Assembly (NCBI GenBank): GCA_015832175.1
Contig: WJXW01000003.1
Coordinates: forward strand, 3,720,001-3,784,000
DNA length: 64,000 bases
Reading direction: 5' to 3'
Source: Paraphaeosphaeria minitans
Taxonomy: Eukaryota > Ascomycota > Dothideomycetes > Pleosporales > Didymosphaeriaceae
Every line of letters starts with the position of its first letter. The stretch's first letter is position 1. The notes under the pieces were generated by a model. It did no database searches, had not been told where the DNA came from, and saw only the letters and a list, made by a program, of their open reading frames with translations. Position numbers and translations under genes: made by a program. Shown here piece after piece: positions 1 to 10,561 of the stretch.

Positions 1-1177
1 ATTTGCTTTTTTCTCCGTTTTGGGACAAGTGTAAGTGAGCCGAAATGGATAGCGGAGCAAAGTGTGAGCGCAATTGAGCAGATTTCCACGCCCGAACGCC
101 CTTATAAAGGCCACAAAACCCCTCCTGCTGAAACGACAGATTCCAAAATTGAACTCCTGGCTTGCGTATTTGAACGCCATCTGTATGGCATGGCGTTACA
201 CGAGCTGCGGGGCTGCCATCTCGTTGGTCGTACTTCATTGTCCTATGGACGATCACCACCGCATTCCAACGTTCCGAAAGCGGAATGAGGAAGAAAGGAC
301 TGAACCAGGCATTGAGGCTGTGCAAGCCTTCTGCCATGTTTGAGGACAACCCCAATTCTGTGCGTACTCCGGAGTAGCACCGTACCTTGCGGTGACGAAG
401 ACTAGCCCCTTGATATCCCCAAGGGCGGTGTTGGCAATGCTGTAGTCTCGAGGCGTGCAGTCTTAAACGAGAAGTGATGAGAGCAAGAGACAGAGTTGGC
501 TTTGCCTTCAGGAGGCGAGCTGAGTTACAACGAATCCCTTGATACGAGGTCTGGCTGCGAAGCTAAGCCTGTTCCCACTCTATTGACGCCATTTTCCTTT
601 ACACTTGTCCAAGCTACCGATTTGCTTGTATATGTGGAAGCTGTTTGAAATCCAAGAGGACGCTTTTACGCTGGAACTTTAACGGATTCTAGTCTCGAGA
701 ATCACACATATGCACGAGAGGAGCACGAACCGCACGTTTATATGTATGTAGCTGTTATTTCCCAGAGGCGGAAGTCAATAGCCTCATTTCAGCGGCCTTA
801 GGTCGTTGTAAAGCAACATATCCTACTAGAGCCTTTCCCGATACTCTCCCCAATCTTCAAGGATAGAGCGCAAGCCGAGAGCGTCCGAGTGATGTGGAAA
901 CAATCCCTCTGCCAGTGATTGGGATAAAAACCTCTGCTACACCGTGCAGCCCTCAGCAGACTCCTAATCGACATTCTGAAATACCCAATCATGGAAGTTA
1001 ATTTTCCTCACGTAAGATGCACATGTGTGCACCACCATGTACCCTCAATTAAAGTTTGCGATTGCCAACCCCGCAGCTTTCTCCTGTACGCAGAACGTCA
1101 TCCTGTGCTAGAATGACCAACGACACGTTGTTTGCTTTGATTGAAAGGCATATCGAAGACAAAGGCCGAAGTGGACA
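1..1177. other. Intergenic; no gene seen
   Basis: Only short open frames without recognisable domains occur here on either strand. No repeat array, tRNA-like box pair or splice-compatible exon chain was found. The right end is the 3' flank of the broken hydrolase gene. Confidence 0.5.
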
Positions 1178-2139
1178 CTATAAGGAGCGCACCTTGACGG
1201 GCGACGTAGCACGATGTCGGTGAATTAGGGTCATGTGAGGCGCTTCACCGATGTAGTCCTCGTCGACTTCGTGTATGAGGCTTCCAAAAACGGCATTGAC
1301 ATGCTTCACCATACTCCCGTGGGTGTCTTCCTCATACTCATTCAGTACCGCCCCCGGTATCTTCCTAGCCATTGCTCGAATCCACTCGATTGGAGCATTC
1401 GTATCCTTCGCCCCATGCCAAATGGTGACCGTGTTTTCTATCTCTTCGAGCCGGAAGCCCCAAGGTTGCGAGACGAGCGCAGCTTCTTTAACTACGCCGT
1501 TCGATCCCTGATGAAATGGCTCAAATAACGCATTGAGCAAACGTTCTCTGCTCGCCTTGGGCGTCCATCTTTCGTCCGTCTCTTCCTGTGTTGGGGCACC
1601 AAGCGCATCCTTCTCCCATTCGTTCTTATATTGCTTCGCATCTTGCACGATTTGATCCAGCCTCTTCTGGACCCACTTCCATTTCACAATCCTCCGTAGC
1701 CCAGCCACAAACGCATTGGTGACCATGCGTAGGACGCGTGGTACGTTTCTCGCTAACCATCCAGTCGCTCTGCTCGGCATTGGCACAAGTTCAATGTCAG
1801 TCTTCTCGTATGTTCCCATTCCCGATAGGATCCCTACGCCACTTAGACGCTCCTTTGGTAGCGTTCTGGCACAAGCTAGCGCATAGTGTGCCCCGCTCGA
1901 CACACCCAGAATCCCAAATCGTTGAAGGTTGAGATGCTGGGATAGAACTCTTACATCTTTGGCGTAGTCCAGGATGGTACGGTTGGCGACGAAGGACGAT
2001 TGGCCTATGCCAGGACGGTCAGGCCATGCAAATAGACAACAGGTCGACCATTTGGGTTGCCATATTCCGCAAAGGCAAGCTTGCGGCCTGAGGGTAGCAC
2101 TATGGGCTGGAGTTCTCTTTGTAGTGTAGATGCGATCAT
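1178..2139 (-). pseudogene. Alpha/beta-hydrolase fold gene, disrupted
   Basis: The downstream part (from about 2030 down to 1178) encodes most of an alpha/beta hydrolase: a PDRPGIG turn, the nucleophile elbow GVSSG (GxSxG with the catalytic serine), the acid in WHGAKD and the catalytic histidine in EEDTHGS. The upstream part starts at an ATG at 2139 and reads a normal N-terminus up to VVYLHG, the usual oxyanion-hole strand, but then meets a TAG in that frame. In this family some 20-30 residues normally separate the HG motif from the PDRPGxG turn; here the two abut in different frames, so an internal deletion with a frame change has removed them. I see no GT-AG intron that would repair this. 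The catalytic triad itself is intact, so inactivation looks recent, or a truncated product from an internal start could survive. Substrate unknown. Confidence 0.7.
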
Positions 2140-2825
2140 TGCGACATGTAGGTACTGTGTGTGGTCTGCAAATAATGGCTATCTGGACGGCGAGCCAGCG
2201 TCCTAAATACGGACAAGATCAGAGTGGGATTACAGTCGTCCGGCCGCATGGTTGGTCTATTCGTGCTGTCGTTGTCGCAAGAGTATGAGGGAAAAACAGT
2301 ATTCCACGTGAGCACCGAAAGAGCGTGAGAAGTGCGAGGTAAGCTAGGCTGGATAGAGTATGACTTGAGAGGACGGAGGCGTCATCACTTGCTCCAGGTA
2401 GTGTTTTTCCTAGCCTTCAACCATCTTGATCAATTTCGATTTTTGTACACCTAAAGCAGGGGCATGCACTGTGCCCCGAGATGGTGTTGACTGGAGATAT
2501 AATGAAGCTGATGGGACATCCACCGAGAGATATCTGGAAAAGATGAGATGAGTCCAAAGCGTAACGCCAGGCTCAAATGGTGTTGGCCTCGCTGGGTTGA
2601 TTTCTTAATTATGGTACGCTCAGACCCAAAGGGTAGAAAGAAAATGGACAACAGAGGTGTGCCCGTGTGCCCGTGTGTCAATTGTGGAGAATCAACCTTT
2701 ATTAAAAGACTTTCCGTATTTATGTCGCGCTCTTTCCACTTACCCCTCAACAAATTACCCACTTCCCTTTAACTACTCGACCTCGTAACTTTCTTTAAGC
2801 ACAATCCAGGAGAGCATTAAACAAG
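2140..2825. other. Intergenic; no gene seen
   Basis: Space between the broken hydrolase and the metalloprotease. It should hold the protease promoter. Short open frames on both strands show no domain. Confidence 0.45.
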
Positions 2826-4147
2826 ATGCGAGTCTGCCTCTTTCTCCTCATCATACTGTCCTGGTGTTGTTTGGTAACAGCACTCTCCTTCGGCAATGAC
2901 TTCAACGGCTCTATCCCCTCGATTCTCGGCCTCACCAACTTCGCCTATCCGACCGCGTCAAGCAACATTGACTTCGGCTACGCAGACGGCGTCGTCAACA
3001 CCGACTTCGGCTACGCAGACGGCGTCGTCAACACCGACTATCACCAGCCCTGGCCCCTCGTCAAAATGTACAAAGCAAGCGTGCACCTAATTCGCTACTG
3101 CTACGCCGACCAAGCCTCCAGAGACGCACTCTATTGCTCCTTTCCCGCGGCAGAAAACCTTTGGCGAGATGCCCTCGGCGGCAGGCCAGGCAAAGAGACA
3201 GGTTACAACCTCCACTTAGCGCAAGCCTGGGCCGCTGGAGGTATACAATTCTGTTATGCGGAAGGCACTTACGATTCGAAGACGGCGCAGGGCACGTGGA
3301 ATTGGAAGCTACATGATAAGCAGGATACGCTTGTGGTGGCGTACCGGCCTGTCGATGAGAAGGGGAATATGCCTGCTACCTCGGCGAGTCTGGGATACAC
3401 GCTTGAGAGTGCCTTGCTCCCATGGCAGAACCCGCAGGCGAGGCATTATATGCAGATCAGCAACAAGGACGACAAAGTTAGAATTGCGCATGAGTTAGGC
3501 CACGGTGAGCAGCACACCTCGTCCACAGACACCTTTGCTAACCATACCTCAGTCTTCGGGCTTTTGCACGAACACCAACGATCTGATCGAGACGTGGTGA
3601 TTGAATACCGCCCCGAGAACATCGCCGGCTACGCCGAAGCCCTTGCCGCCGCCATCAATGACAATGTCCCCGAAGCTGAGGCTCGCCAAAAGCTCCGCGA
3701 CGATGTTTCCTGTAAGACGATTGCCCGATACGAAGTAGGTACCTATGTCCAAGACGTAGCTACTTCGTATTCAACCCCATTTTTCTGACTTGACTAACTC
3801 CATACCCGCATGTAGTCTGCCAGAAATACAACTTCCGCGGCTCCGCATACGTCAAAAACGCAGACCAACCCGCCCCCATCATGGGCGACCCCACCCAGGG
3901 GCCTCTAGACTTCGACTTCGAGTCCCTCATGATCTACCCGTCCGACGCACAAACCGACACCGCCGCCTGCCGCGCCGACATCTCGCACTGTCCCATCGTG
4001 CGCCGCGCGGGGACGGGGACGGACGGAAAGCCGAAGTTCGAGTATATTGCTGCAAAGGGGAAGCCGAGTGCAAAGGATGCCGAGTTTGTGCGGAAGCATT
4101 ATGCGTGGCGGGATGAGGATTTGGGCCAGCGGAGGAAGAGGAGCTAG
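2826..4147 (+). CDS. Secreted metzincin-like zinc metalloprotease
   Basis: Three exons (2826-3504, 3553-3738, 3816-4147) give 398 residues. An N-terminal hydrophobic segment with residues LFLLIILSWCC is a signal peptide. The first intron (48 bp, a multiple of three) lies inside the active site: splicing joins HELGH to VFGLLHEHQR, restoring HExxHxxGxxH, three zinc-ligand histidines and the catalytic glutamate. Unspliced, 16 extra residues would interrupt it. A second intron (77 bp, phase 1) precedes an exon with SLMIYPS, a plausible Met-turn. This is the astacin/metzincin layout, so an extracellular endopeptidase is the likely role; the substrate is unknown. Near the N-terminus the 11-residue unit DFGYADGVVNT is repeated twice in tandem. 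The start is the only ATG giving a signal peptide. Best alternative is an inactive zincin-fold protein, but all motif residues are present. Confidence 0.85.
2970..3035 (+). repeat. Perfect 33-bp tandem duplication inside protease CDS
   Basis: Two identical 33-bp copies (2970-3002 and 3003-3035) encode DFGYADGVVNT twice, just after the signal peptide. Identity at all positions, including third codon positions, points to a recent in-frame duplication. Confidence 0.93.
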
Positions 4148-4540
4148 AGGGGGGTTGAGGAAGTGAAGGTGCGCAATGGCTAGAGGTATATGTTCACAAG
4201 GCACGAGCCAAGGTTGAACGATGGGATTTGGAGCTACAGCGAGGTACAAGTGGCTAGATCGAGCACATGTACAGGGTCAACATCATGTACATGGATGAAC
4301 TGCGGCACAGCACGCTTAGATCAGCGGCAATTACGTTTGAGGTAAAGAGTTGCCTATGTAGCGACTTCAGTGCTACACACAGGCAATGCCGTATCTACAT
4401 GTACAAGATGCGGAGCGAGATGAACTACAGTATGGTACATTTGCGGACGCTGAAGACACATAAATCCACCAATGAGCTAATGTACAACGCCCGAACGCCT
4501 CCAAGTAAATACCAAACACGAGCGGAGCACCCAACACGCA
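4148..4540. other. Intergenic between convergent genes
   Basis: Shared 3' flank of the metalloprotease and the PPR gene, which converge here. No gene seen; terminator signals could not be defined. Confidence 0.5.
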
Positions 4541-7276
4541 TCAAATAGCCCTACTTTTAAACACACTTACAAACCTGAAACCTGGTCTAGACCCAGGGTC
4601 AATTAATGGCTTGAGATTCAACCCGCCCTCACCATCAACGACCTCCTTGGGTTTTATCAGCGGCGCAAACTCCGGCGGCGCCCACCTCAACTTCTTCCTC
4701 TCCTCCTTCGCCTTGGCCGCCTTCTCTTTCTTCTGCTCCCGCCTGACCCTCGCCTTCTCCAGCTCATGCAACACCCGTCGCTGGTCGTGCACTCTTGCCA
4801 GGTCCTGCAGCAGCTTCGGATCCAGCCGTTCTTCTTCGTTAACATGCTCCATAATCTCCCCGACCCTGCGCACGTGCTGCGCCCTTGCATACCCTCTGAG
4901 CATGACCTCGTATGTGAATTGGTCAGGCTCAATGCCACGGCTGCGCATGATTTCGTAGACGCGCTCCGCGGCCTGCATCTGCTGGTTTTTGAAGAAGCCC
5001 TGCATGAGGATGTTCCAGGTGTACACGTTGGGTTGCGCGCCGGAAGCAGACATGTCGCGGATGACCTGGGAAGCGCGTTCGAAGTGCTGGACGCGGCAGA
5101 AGAAGAGGAGGAAGGCGTTCCATATGATGGAATCCTTGGCGAGCTTGCTCAGTATGGGGTCGTGGTTGGTTATAACTAGCTCAAGGAATTTCTCGTAGAG
5201 TGTCCAGACCTGCTCTTTGTCGATGGAAGAAACCTTGAGTATCTCGAGCTGGAGCATGATGTAGAGGGCCATGGGCGGTGGGTCCATGAATGTGGATTCG
5301 GTGAGGATGCCATTGGGACCAGCACGAGAGGATGCTGCATTAACAGCCCAAACAGGTTCCAGCGGGCGTGGAGAGAAGAACTGGAGGTAAGTCTGCAGAA
5401 TCTGTTGCGATCGTCCCAGTGTCGTTTCCGTGTTACGCGATTCGCGGTGGAGACGAACATACTGGTAGTATAGGTAGTCCGCTGCAAGCCAAGGATCCTT
5501 CATTTCTTTCGCGGTCTCAGCACAGTAATCCGCGAAATCGTTAAATTTGACGGGATCTGCTGTCATGGTGCATCCGTAGAGCATCGTGGAAAAGGTGACC
5601 TTGTCAGGCTTGAGACCGTTCTCGTCGAGCGTATTATACACCTTGAAAGCAGTGTCGACGTCGCCCGCCTTCATTGCGTTGTGCATGATAACGTTGTAGA
5701 GAAGGATGTCGAGTTTGACGCCGTAACCCACAAGAGTCGCCACAATGCCAGTCGTCTCGTGATAAGCGTCCTTGTTCATCATGCTTCTATGCAGGGTCAA
5801 AGCGCACGACCAACGGAATTTTTGCTCGTTCGCTAGCTGCACCCGGGCCTCGTTGTTCGCTGCTCCTTTCACGATGTTCTCAAGGCATGACAGGGCTTTC
5901 TCGAAATCACCAAACTTAGCGAATTTGTTGGTGTAATGGAGGAGGACATCGTGGCCAATGTGTGTATCCGACTCCTTCATGAGCTCAAACATACGCCGGA
6001 GGTCTTCTAAACTGGCGAGTTCCGCTACACAGAATATCAAGTCTTGTGAGCAGATGCGTTGGTATGGCGCCAGATGCTCGCGGAAGATGTGGTAAAAGGT
6101 TGGAATGAACTGATCTTTGCTCTCCTGTAGTCTTTCTTTGGCGACAGATTTCCAAGACCTGTTCACGTAGCCTCGCGCCAAATTCTCGAAAGCATCTGCG
6201 ATGATGCAAAGATCCAAGCTTTCGACGGAAGGACGGTGTGTCAAAGCTTGCAGAAAATGTTGTGCCCGATGTGGAAACTTTTCAAGAAGGTATATGAGCA
6301 AGTGGGGCCAGTAACGCTCCTTTATCTCCTCGTCAAAGGTGTTCCAGTGTCTCCACACCTGATCAGGCTCGGTCGCAGCTCCACTACTAAACAAGCTGGC
6401 TGTCCAGGACGCACAATCTGGCAGATGCCGGAGGTAGATTGGATGAGCGCGTCGACTCAACCTCGCATAGACCTTCCGGTCCAATGCAGCAAAGGCCGTG
6501 GTGATATATTTCCCTGGCAAAGTGTCGAGCGGCTCGTAAAGGCTTAGGGTTCGTACTTTCGGTGCCGAAAGAGCATGTATACGTCGGTAAAGTGACCTGT
6601 ACCGACCATCCATCATCTTTGATCCTTTCCGAACCTTGGGCAATCCATAACACCGGTAGGCATGTAAGCTTTTGCGAATCAATTTCAACCGTCTGTGACG
6701 CCGCCCATCGGAGATGAAAACAGGATTTCGCCGTGCTGGTCGTCTCGAATGGACTCCGAGTCCTGGTTGCAAATGGGTACTGAAGCGTTCGAATCCTTGA
6801 GTTCTCCATGGAACGACTCTGCCCCATACTGAGACCATTTTGCGGATTGTCCGGCCAGGAATTGCTCTCACTGAAGCCACTTGGTGGATGACCCGATGAG
6901 GATTCGCGCTCTTTTCCTTGTTTTCAGCCTGCTCCACTTTGAATTTCTGATTCCTTTCAAATCGACGGCGAGGTACGCGTCCTCCAGTCTGCGGTAACGC
7001 GCCGCCTGAGCCTTTTGTGCTGTAGCTCCGCAGTTGCTGCCTCGCGAAGCTGAAGATGTCGGCATATCGCGCACCAAGCGCTGCTCGCTCCTTCCCGTTC
7101 CATGCTGACACATTGCCTCCCGCACTCCGGCTCTTCTTCTTTTGTTCTATGTGTGACCTCTCATCTTGCTGGGTGTGCAGCTGGACCTCGGCGAAGGCAC
7201 GAGGGGCAAGGAACGGAAGGAAAGGTGAGGTGGCGCTGGCAGTCGACCTGGCATTTCGAAGAGAGACGGAGCGCAT
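4541..7276 (-). CDS. Mitochondrial pentatricopeptide repeat (PPR) protein
   Basis: A single intronless frame of 911 residues. The N-terminus is rich in Arg, Ser and Ala with few acids (MRSVSLRNARSTASATS), a mitochondrial targeting sequence. Degenerate helical repeats fill the middle; clear PPR units in the second half contain LLYNVIMHNAMKAGDVDTA, VYTWNILMQGFFKN and DQFTYEVMLRGYARA, each followed by a G-x-x-P-D/N turn typical of 35-residue PPRs. The C-terminus is a charged helix (about 60 residues of K/R/E) ending in WAPPEF. PPR proteins bind single-stranded organellar RNA and act in mRNA stability or translation. Size and layout resemble the fungal COX1 translational activators of the Pet309/CYA-5 group, but I cannot assign orthology, so no symbol is given. 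It shares a 374-bp divergent promoter region with the Cwf18 gene. Confidence 0.88.
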   Translation of the reverse strand: MRSVSLRNARSTASATSPFLPFLAPRAFAEVQLHTQQDERSHIEQKKKSRSAGGNVSAWNGKERAALGARYADIFSFARQQLRSYSTKGSGGALPQTGGRVPRRRFERNQKFKVEQAENKEKSANPHRVIHQVASVRAIPGRTIRKMVSVWGRVVPWRTQGFERFSTHLQPGLGVHSRRPARRNPVFISDGRRHRRLKLIRKSLHAYRCYGLPKVRKGSKMMDGRYRSLYRRIHALSAPKVRTLSLYEPLDTLPGKYITTAFAALDRKVYARLSRRAHPIYLRHLPDCASWTASLFSSGAATEPDQVWRHWNTFDEEIKERYWPHLLIYLLEKFPHRAQHFLQALTHRPSVESLDLCIIADAFENLARGYVNRSWKSVAKERLQESKDQFIPTFYHIFREHLAPYQRICSQDLIFCVAELASLEDLRRMFELMKESDTHIGHDVLLHYTNKFAKFGDFEKALSCLENIVKGAANNEARVQLANEQKFRWSCALTLHRSMMNKDAYHETTGIVATLVGYGVKLDILLYNVIMHNAMKAGDVDTAFKVYNTLDENGLKPDKVTFSTMLYGCTMTADPVKFNDFADYCAETAKEMKDPWLAADYLYYQYVRLHRESRNTETTLGRSQQILQTYLQFFSPRPLEPVWAVNAASSRAGPNGILTESTFMDPPPMALYIMLQLEILKVSSIDKEQVWTLYEKFLELVITNHDPILSKLAKDSIIWNAFLLFFCRVQHFERASQVIRDMSASGAQPNVYTWNILMQGFFKNQQMQAAERVYEIMRSRGIEPDQFTYEVMLRGYARAQHVRRVGEIMEHVNEEERLDPKLLQDLARVHDQRRVLHELEKARVRREQKKEKAAKAKEERKKLRWAPPEFAPLIKPKEVVDGEGGLNLKPLIDPGSRPGFRFVSVFKSRAI

Positions 7277-7650
7277 GGGCGGAGGAGGGAGATGCGGCCT
7301 TCATCGAGCCATGACGCGCGGGACGGGATGGATGCTGGACGGAGGCGGTCGCAAGGAAAAGTTTAGGAGCGCGCACGGACGGTGACTTTGACAGCCGCTT
7401 CGAAACCACGACACCAGACAAGACCTGCTGGAAGTAAAGACAGAAAGTTTCGAGATAACCGCGCGATTTTGGGAATCATCTCAAGCGAAACAGTTCCAAA
7501 CCAATCTCTCCGCGCCTTCCACGAGCTCTTGCGCAACTGCCTCCGCGTTCGCGTCCATAATTCCAACGATACCTTGCGACAGCACACCCTCTCTCCACGC
7601 CGAGACACGCCTCTCTTCTACACACACAAACCCTCGAGAAATCACCCACC
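7277..7650. promoter_or_regulatory. Divergent promoter region, PPR gene and Cwf18 gene
   Basis: The 374 bp between two divergent start codons must hold both promoters. The last 100 bases before the Cwf18 ATG are C/A-rich and pyrimidine-rich, ending in ATCACCCACC immediately before ATG, a good fungal Kozak-like context. No specific factor site can be named. Confidence 0.55.
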
Positions 7651-8286
7651 ATGTCCTCCCACGAGAAACTCTCCGCCGCAGCCAACGACCGCAAAGCCCG
7701 CCTCGCGCAACTCAAATCTCTCAAGCGCAAGCAAGCCCCCACCGACGAGTCCTCGGAGGACATCTCCACAGCCCTCACCACCACCACCTCCACAGACCCC
7801 ACATCGAATGCCCTCACTGCCACCGAAGAGCCCTCCGCAACAGCCATCTACCTCTCCGGCCGCAATTACGACCCCACCACGCGCAACGTCAAGCTCGGCT
7901 TCGACGCGCTCCCCATCGCCGACCCGACTGCCACGCTAGAGTACAAAGCGGAACAGCTCGCGCTCGAGATCAAGACTGCGCAGGAGAAAGAGAGGGAGGA
8001 GGACAACGGGCTGGATCTGTTCAAGCTGCAGCCGAAGAAGCCGAATTGGGATCTGAAAAGGGATCTTGGGGAGAAGATGAGGGGGCTGGAGGTACAGACT
8101 GAGAATGCGATTGCGAGGATGGTGAGGGAGCGGGTGGAGGGGCAGAAGAAGGTGCAGAACGAGGAGGGGAGTGAGGGCGAGAAAGTTGGCATGGAGGGAA
8201 GCGAATTGGTTGAGGTTATGCATTTGAAGGAGAGGGAGGAGGAGGAGGAGAGGCGGAGGGAAAAGGAGGACGAGGATGTGAGCTGA
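7651..8286 (+). CDS. cwf18: Cwf18 pre-mRNA splicing factor (CCDC12 homologue)
   Basis: Intronless frame of 211 residues. The N-terminus has an A-rich helix (AANDRKARLAQLKSLKRK) as in CCDC12/Cwf18. The family core follows: YLSGRNYDPTTRNVKLGF (about residues 68-84) and the strongly conserved QPKKPNWDLKRDLGEKM (about 127-143), which continues into a helix with AIARMVRER. The C-terminus is a highly acidic, Glu/Arg-rich coiled-coil tail. Cwf18 belongs to the NineTeen/Prp19-associated set of activated spliceosome proteins and acts in the nucleus. The gene converges with the RS-rich zinc-knuckle gene and is divergent from the PPR gene. Identification rests on the NYD and KKPNWDLKRDL blocks. Confidence 0.9.
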   Translation: MSSHEKLSAAANDRKARLAQLKSLKRKQAPTDESSEDISTALTTTTSTDPTSNALTATEEPSATAIYLSGRNYDPTTRNVKLGFDALPIADPTATLEYKAEQLALEIKTAQEKEREEDNGLDLFKLQPKKPNWDLKRDLGEKMRGLEVQTENAIARMVRERVEGQKKVQNEEGSEGEKVGMEGSELVEVMHLKEREEEEERRREKEDEDVS

Positions 8287-8689
8287 GCCCGTGGAAGTGG
8301 CGAGGTTGAAAATTGTCTTCAATTCGATTACAGCGGAAGGGTGACGTGTCCGGCTCTGCTCACGACGAGTAGATCGAGGGACCAGCGTTTGAAAAGCACG
8401 ACGCTGCTCTCGAGGATGCGAGAAGTAACCACGCGTAATGCCATATTTGGCTGTTCCGTAGTACCGAGGGTATCTAGCTACTACAGCCGACCAAGAGAGT
8501 CAAATCCACAAACTGTTGGCTGCGAGCCAGCTAATCTACATGAAGCGCCAATAATGCATGTTACCGAACGTGCTAATGATACTGCCTTCCCCCACTGCCC
8601 TCGTGCGTCTGAACAAAATTCTGATGACTTGCCTCCTAAAACAATAGATGATTATGCTACAAAAGTATCTTCAATCGTGGATAGCACTT
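8287..8689. other. Intergenic between convergent genes
   Basis: Shared 3' flank of the Cwf18 and zinc-knuckle genes. Short frames only; no domain or repeat seen. Confidence 0.5.
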
Positions 8690-9772
8690 TCAGTGTCCGC
8701 CCTGCATTTGCCTGGTCAGGGCAACTCGCTTGCTGTAAGGACTCAAGCTACGCTCCCGCGGCGGTGCCGGCTGTGGTGGTGGTGCTCTGACGGGCTCAGG
8801 GTGGCGGACGTCGGTGTCAAATCTGTGGCGTCCACTGCGAACGCTCTTGCCATCCACACCACCGTTATTGCGACTCTTGTAAGGGCTCGGAGATCTCGAC
8901 ATGGACCGCTTCGAGTGCAGACTCCGGCTTCGTCTACGGTACGGGGACCTTGACCTGGATCGGGAGATGCGGACTGGGCGACCTATTGGAGAAAGCCCGT
9001 CCTGAGGGTGAGGGCGGTCATCGGAGGTGTCCATGCGATCCAAGCGGTCGGGGCTTCGAGACGGCGATCTGGACAGTGACCGACGCGACAACGGCTTGAC
9101 AGGTGTCCTCCTGCTCCTACTACGAGATCGACGACCTCCTCTTCCCTTGGTATAGCTGCGACTCGGTGAGTGGTGCTTGCGTGGGGCCTTCCTTCGCGAC
9201 CCCTCGTCGTGCGATATGTCCATAGGGCTTGAGCGTGATCGCGACCTTCTGCGGCCTCTTTGTTCGGGGCTCATGGAGCTCAGCCTCCGCCGTGTGTTGC
9301 GTTCTGCTCTGTCCAGCGGATGGTTTGATCCAGACGAGACAGACCTGCGACCTCTTTTGCGCAGCGTGTCTCCACCACGCAGCGATGCGCTCCCATCCTT
9401 GATGCGCTTGGGCGACGGCGAGCGCGAGCGGTTTGTGGATATCGTAGAGATGGAGTCGGAGTCAGACACGGAGGACTCCGAGCGTGAGCGCCTCCCCGAG
9501 GTCTTGCGGCGCTGCTCCTCTTTTTCAGCCAGTATTTTGTCGGCTAGGCCCTTCTTGCTGCGCAGCAAGTCGCTGGGAACTTCGTCGATCAACTTCGGCT
9601 TGAGCGATGGATTCAGAAGTTGTTGGGTTCGCGAAGGCCGTGGTTTGTATGGACGCTCTTGCGCAGAGACGGTGCATTCGTATGAATAGTGGCCTTTTTG
9701 CAGGCACTTCTGGCAGGTGGTGGTTGGCGTCGCCTTGGAGCGGCCTCCATAGCCACCGCGGCGGCTGAACAT
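8690..9772 (-). CDS. RS-rich CCHC zinc-knuckle protein (ZCCHC10 type)
   Basis: One frame of 360 residues. A single CCHC zinc knuckle lies at about residues 20-33 (CQKCLQKGHYSYEC, that is C-x2-C-x4-H-x4-C), followed by the block YKPRPSRTQQLLNP typical of ZCCHC10-like fungal proteins. From about residue 90 to the end the protein is an Arg/Ser-rich low-complexity tail with many SRSRS and RSPSP units, including SPYRRRSRSLHSKRS. RS tails are phosphorylated by SR kinases and place proteins in nuclear speckles, so a role in pre-mRNA processing is likely, in line with the neighbouring Cwf18. Direct function in fungi is not established. Start: the ATG gives MFSRRGGYGG directly before the knuckle. Confidence 0.88.
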   Translation of the reverse strand: MFSRRGGYGGRSKATPTTTCQKCLQKGHYSYECTVSAQERPYKPRPSRTQQLLNPSLKPKLIDEVPSDLLRSKKGLADKILAEKEEQRRKTSGRRSRSESSVSDSDSISTISTNRSRSPSPKRIKDGSASLRGGDTLRKRGRRSVSSGSNHPLDRAERNTRRRLSSMSPEQRGRRRSRSRSSPMDISHDEGSRRKAPRKHHSPSRSYTKGRGGRRSRSRSRRTPVKPLSRRSLSRSPSRSPDRLDRMDTSDDRPHPQDGLSPIGRPVRISRSRSRSPYRRRSRSLHSKRSMSRSPSPYKSRNNGGVDGKSVRSGRHRFDTDVRHPEPVRAPPPQPAPPRERSLSPYSKRVALTRQMQGGH

Positions 9773-10561
9773 GGCTTCCAGGCAGAATTATTGGTGCGTG
9801 TGCGAGGGATGCGGTAGGGGAGGAGAAGCCGTATTGCGGATCCTGGAGTGACGCGGCGGAGGATGAGTCCCCAAGCTTTCGGCCTGGTTGCCGTCGTACG
9901 GTGCGGCGCAAAGTTGGCGCAAGTATTTCGAGATTCGTCCGGCCTCTCAGGATTGGAGGAAAGTGGGCCAGCACGGGTCGAAGTGAGAGGGATTACCAAG
10001 CAGTGTTATAGGATCGTGTCGTAGGGCGAGGCGATGCCTATTGCCAGCGCAAGCAAGCTGCAACAATTGCCAGTCGCGCCGAAGTGAGCAAAGTCGCTGC
10101 ACGTGAATCGCACCTGCCTGCCAAGCGCGCACGCACGGATCAGTCTGGCGACGACGACCGACGAGCTGTATGATTCTGGGTCCACACGCTCACCCCGCCC
10201 TGACAGCCCTGCGACTTGCGATCCTCCCCGCTGCGACGCTTCTTCACACTGCCACCGCGCTCTTCACTGCAGTCCCAGGCTCTGTGCGCTGCCTGTTGCT
10301 CACCACCCGCCGACTACCCCACACTGGCTCGAATGTCGCCTGTCCACCATGTGCAGCTTTCTGGCCATTGCAGCGACTTTCCTTGAGCAGCCTATTTCCT
10401 GAGACCTTTTACCAAAACTTCCAACACGTTCCTTTCGGTCCACCCGACCACCCTGCGGCTTTCCGGCGTTGGCTTTGGTGGGATCCTGTGGGCCTCTCAA
10501 CTTTTCCTCGCACCCTCAGCCCTATCACGTCCAAGCAGATTTCTCCCGCGCCTTTCCAATC
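9773..10561. other. Intergenic, promoters of zinc-knuckle and R3H genes
   Basis: 789 bp between two divergent starts. It is pyrimidine-rich near the R3H gene (many CCAC and CTTC words), which suggests a long 5' leader there. No further gene seen. Confidence 0.5.

Noticed and set aside
7382..7939. Open frame overlapping the Cwf18 start
   Set aside because: Different frame, very Pro/Thr/Ser-rich; Cwf18 has the family match.
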